Shown: piece by piece, positions 62,694-64,000 of the stretch
Numbering within the stretch: the stretch's first letter is position 1
Layout: each line of letters opens with the position of its first letter
NCBI GenBank assembly: GCA_012842395.1
Contig: DUSX01000018.1
Coordinates: 126,116 to 190,115, forward strand
Source: Bacillota bacterium
GTDB taxonomy: Bacteria > Bacillota > SHA-98 > UBA4971
Direction of reading: 5' to 3'
DNA length: 64,000 nucleotides
Notes under the pieces: model-generated
Databases searched by the model: none
Told to the model about the DNA's origin: nothing
The model's input: the letters and a program-made list of their open reading frames with translations, nothing else
Program-made: the position numbers and the translations under genes

Positions 62694-63734
62694 GTGAATG
62701 TACAGATGTTGAAACCGATCGTATGGACCGGCACGGCCTTGGAACTTCTCGACCAGACTAAGCTGCCGCTGGAGAAGGATTACGTGAAGTGTGTGAGCTG
62801 CCGGGACGTGGCAGAGGCCATACGCACGATGAAGGTCCGAGGCGCGCCGGCCATCGGGGTAAGTGCTGCATATGGCATGGTGCTGGCGGCGCACGACGCG
62901 GACACGCACGACAAGGGCGCGTTCGTCGACCGGTTGAAGGCTGCTGCGCGCGACCTTGTACAGGCCAGGCCTACCGCGGTGAATCTGGCCTGGGCAGTGG
63001 GCAAGATGCTCGATGTGGCGTCGGCCTGTCCGGACTGGCGCGAAATCCCCGCGGCGATGGAGAGGGCAGCCTGTGCCATGGAGGCGGAGGATGTCGAGGC
63101 AAACCGGAGGATCGGCCGGAACGGGGCGGAGCTCCTCGGGAGCCCCGTCTCGGTGCTCACCCACTGCAACGCGGGCGCGCTTGCGACAGCGGGTTACGGG
63201 ACCGCGCTGGGCGTGGTGCGGGCGGCGTTCGAGGATGGCAAGCGGGTTCACGTATTCGCAGACGAGACTCGCCCGTATCTCCAGGGGGCGAGGCTTACCG
63301 CGTTCGAGCTCCTCGAGGACGGCATCCCAGTTACGCTCATCACGGACAGCATGGCGGGTTACGTCATGAGCCTTGGGAAGGTGGATTGCGTCATCGTCGG
63401 AGCCGATAGGATCGCGGCCAACGGGGATGTGGCGAACAAGATAGGCACGTACAGCCTGGCGGTGCTGGCCAAGGAGAATGGGATTCCATTCTATGTCGCC
63501 GCGCCGGTGTCCACGCTCGACCTGGAGTGCCCGACGGGGCGGGACATTCCCATAGAGGAGAGGGACCCGAGAGAGGTCACGCACGTGCTCGGGCAAAGGA
63601 TCGCACCCGAGGGGGTCGCTGTGTTCAACCCTGCCTTCGATGTGACCCCGTCTCGATACGTCTCGGCGATCATCACAGATAGAGGGGTGGCGCGTCCCCC
63701 CTATGAAACGAGCCTTCGAGCCCTCGTTGGTTGA
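62694..63734 (+). CDS. mtnA: S-methyl-5-thioribose-1-phosphate isomerase
   Basis: 346 aa. Interconverts methylthioribose-1-phosphate and methylthioribulose-1-phosphate in methionine salvage. It belongs to the eIF2B-alpha-like fold: RTMKVRGAPAIGVSAAYGM, THCNAGALAT with catalytic Cys158, FADETRPYLQGARLTAFEL, and VGADRIAANGDVANKIGT with catalytic Asp238. I chose the GTG at 62694, a few bases after CAGGAGG; the in-frame ATG at 62706 is an alternative. A phosphorylase-like gene follows. In some anaerobes MtnA homologs serve related 5-deoxyribose salvage, which cannot be excluded. Confidence 0.93.
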   Translation: MNVQMLKPIVWTGTALELLDQTKLPLEKDYVKCVSCRDVAEAIRTMKVRGAPAIGVSAAYGMVLAAHDADTHDKGAFVDRLKAAARDLVQARPTAVNLAWAVGKMLDVASACPDWREIPAAMERAACAMEAEDVEANRRIGRNGAELLGSPVSVLTHCNAGALATAGYGTALGVVRAAFEDGKRVHVFADETRPYLQGARLTAFELLEDGIPVTLITDSMAGYVMSLGKVDCVIVGADRIAANGDVANKIGTYSLAVLAKENGIPFYVAAPVSTLDLECPTGRDIPIEERDPREVTHVLGQRIAPEGVAVFNPAFDVTPSRYVSAIITDRGVARPPYETSLRALVG

Positions 63735-63847
63735 TTGGGGCTCTGAGAGTGTCCGGCGGCGCGGGCGTCGTCGGCAGGCTGGCGGGTATCGCGGGCGACC
63801 GCGCCAGTGCTGGTGAGACTCAGCCATCGGATTCGCGACGCGAGCGC

Positions 63848-63892
63848 CCGCTAGGGAAGAAGCCGCTGGGGAAGAACCCGTTGGGGAAGAGA
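63848..63892. repeat. Three tandem 15-base units
   Basis: CCGCTAGGGAAGAAG, CCGCTGGGGAAGAAC and CCGTTGGGGAAGAGA follow each other. They lie just before the ATG of the last gene and are in frame with it, encoding PLGK(K/N/R) three times if translated. Confidence 0.85.
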
Positions 63893-63904
63893 GTGGGGGT
63901 TGGA

Positions 63905-64000
63905 ATGGACGAGTCCAAGATGCTTCCCATACTCAAGGTCTATCCGAGACAAGTCTCTCACTACGTCGTGGTTTGTGGCGACCCGGCGAGAACCCAGACC
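63905..64000 (+). CDS. Phosphorylase-like protein, 5' end only
   Basis: Only the first 32 codons are in the window (MDESKMLPILKVYPRQVSHY, then VVVCGDPART). The segment VVCGDPART resembles the GDPxR loop that opens nucleoside phosphorylases (uridine/purine type). After mtnA, a methylthioadenosine or related nucleoside phosphorylase would fit, but this is inference. The ATG follows GGGGGTTGGA. An in-frame GTG at 63749 would add 52 residues including three PLGK(x) repeats. Confidence 0.6.
   Translation, partial: MDESKMLPILKVYPRQVSHYVVVCGDPARTQT

Overview
The window is 64 kb of GC-rich DNA from what looks like an anaerobic, spore-forming Firmicute (Bacillota, high-GC Clostridia or Limnochordia type). 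The evidence is the recO / glyQ-glyS / ppdK / dnaG / rpoD gene order, a glycine T-box, a Bacillus-type LexA box, SpoIIM- and SpoIID-family genes, a two-subunit Fe-S fumarase and a 2-hydroxyacyl-CoA dehydratase system. Species cannot be named from the sequence alone. No phage, insertion sequence, transposase or CRISPR array was seen.

Layout. 1-3.1 kb: a dispersed repeat cut by the window edge, prsW (minus), a DUF2905 membrane protein, recO and a DUF4342 protein. 3.1-13.9 kb: promoter and T-box leader, SpoIIM-family protein, glyQ, glyS, ppdK, dnaG and rpoD. 14.0-17.6 kb: tRNA-Asn and tRNA-Met, two zinc-ribbon proteins, RNase HI, rnpB and an ECF transporter S component. 17.8-18.9 kb: leucine dehydrogenase (minus). 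19.1-24.5 kb: a LexA-box-controlled SOS mutagenesis cassette (ImuB-like protein, DUF6504 protein, DnaE2-like polymerase). 24.5-25.4 kb: serine hydrolase (minus). 25.9-32.4 kb: a complete family-5 (peptide/nickel-type) ABC importer. 32.5-37.8 kb: two unknown membrane proteins, a class III aminotransferase and a PEP-utilizing enzyme without the PEP-binding barrel. 38-41 kb: cysE and cysK (divergent) and spoIID. 41.2-43.7 kb: copper P-type ATPase. 43.6-47.8 kb (minus): homocitrate/Re-citrate synthase family protein, aconitase-type large and small subunits, and a dehydrogenase with isocitrate-type substrate residues. 48.1-51.5 kb (plus, divergent): two 2-hydroxyacyl-CoA dehydratase subunits and their ATPase activator. 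51.8-56.6 kb: a gldA/F/G-DUF4340 ABC operon. 57-64 kb: MBL hydrolase, tldD/tldE, fumarase alpha/beta, mtnA and the start of a phosphorylase-like gene.

How the parts may work together. The 43.6-51.5 kb divergent pair can be read as a route from acetyl-CoA and oxaloacetate to citrate (by a putative Re-type synthase), isocitrate and 2-oxoglutarate, next to a dehydratase family that includes 2-hydroxyglutaryl-CoA dehydratase. The linking 2-hydroxyacid dehydrogenase and CoA-transferase are not in the window, so this is inference. The SOS cassette is directly supported by its operator and gene content.

Most unusual structure: a ~200-bp structured repeat occurs four times (three plus, one minus), with two further diverged relatives. 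It lies between genes and often begins right after a stop codon. In one copy its conserved end supplies the ribosome binding site and ATG of copA. Its function is unknown; it is the best candidate here for something undescribed.
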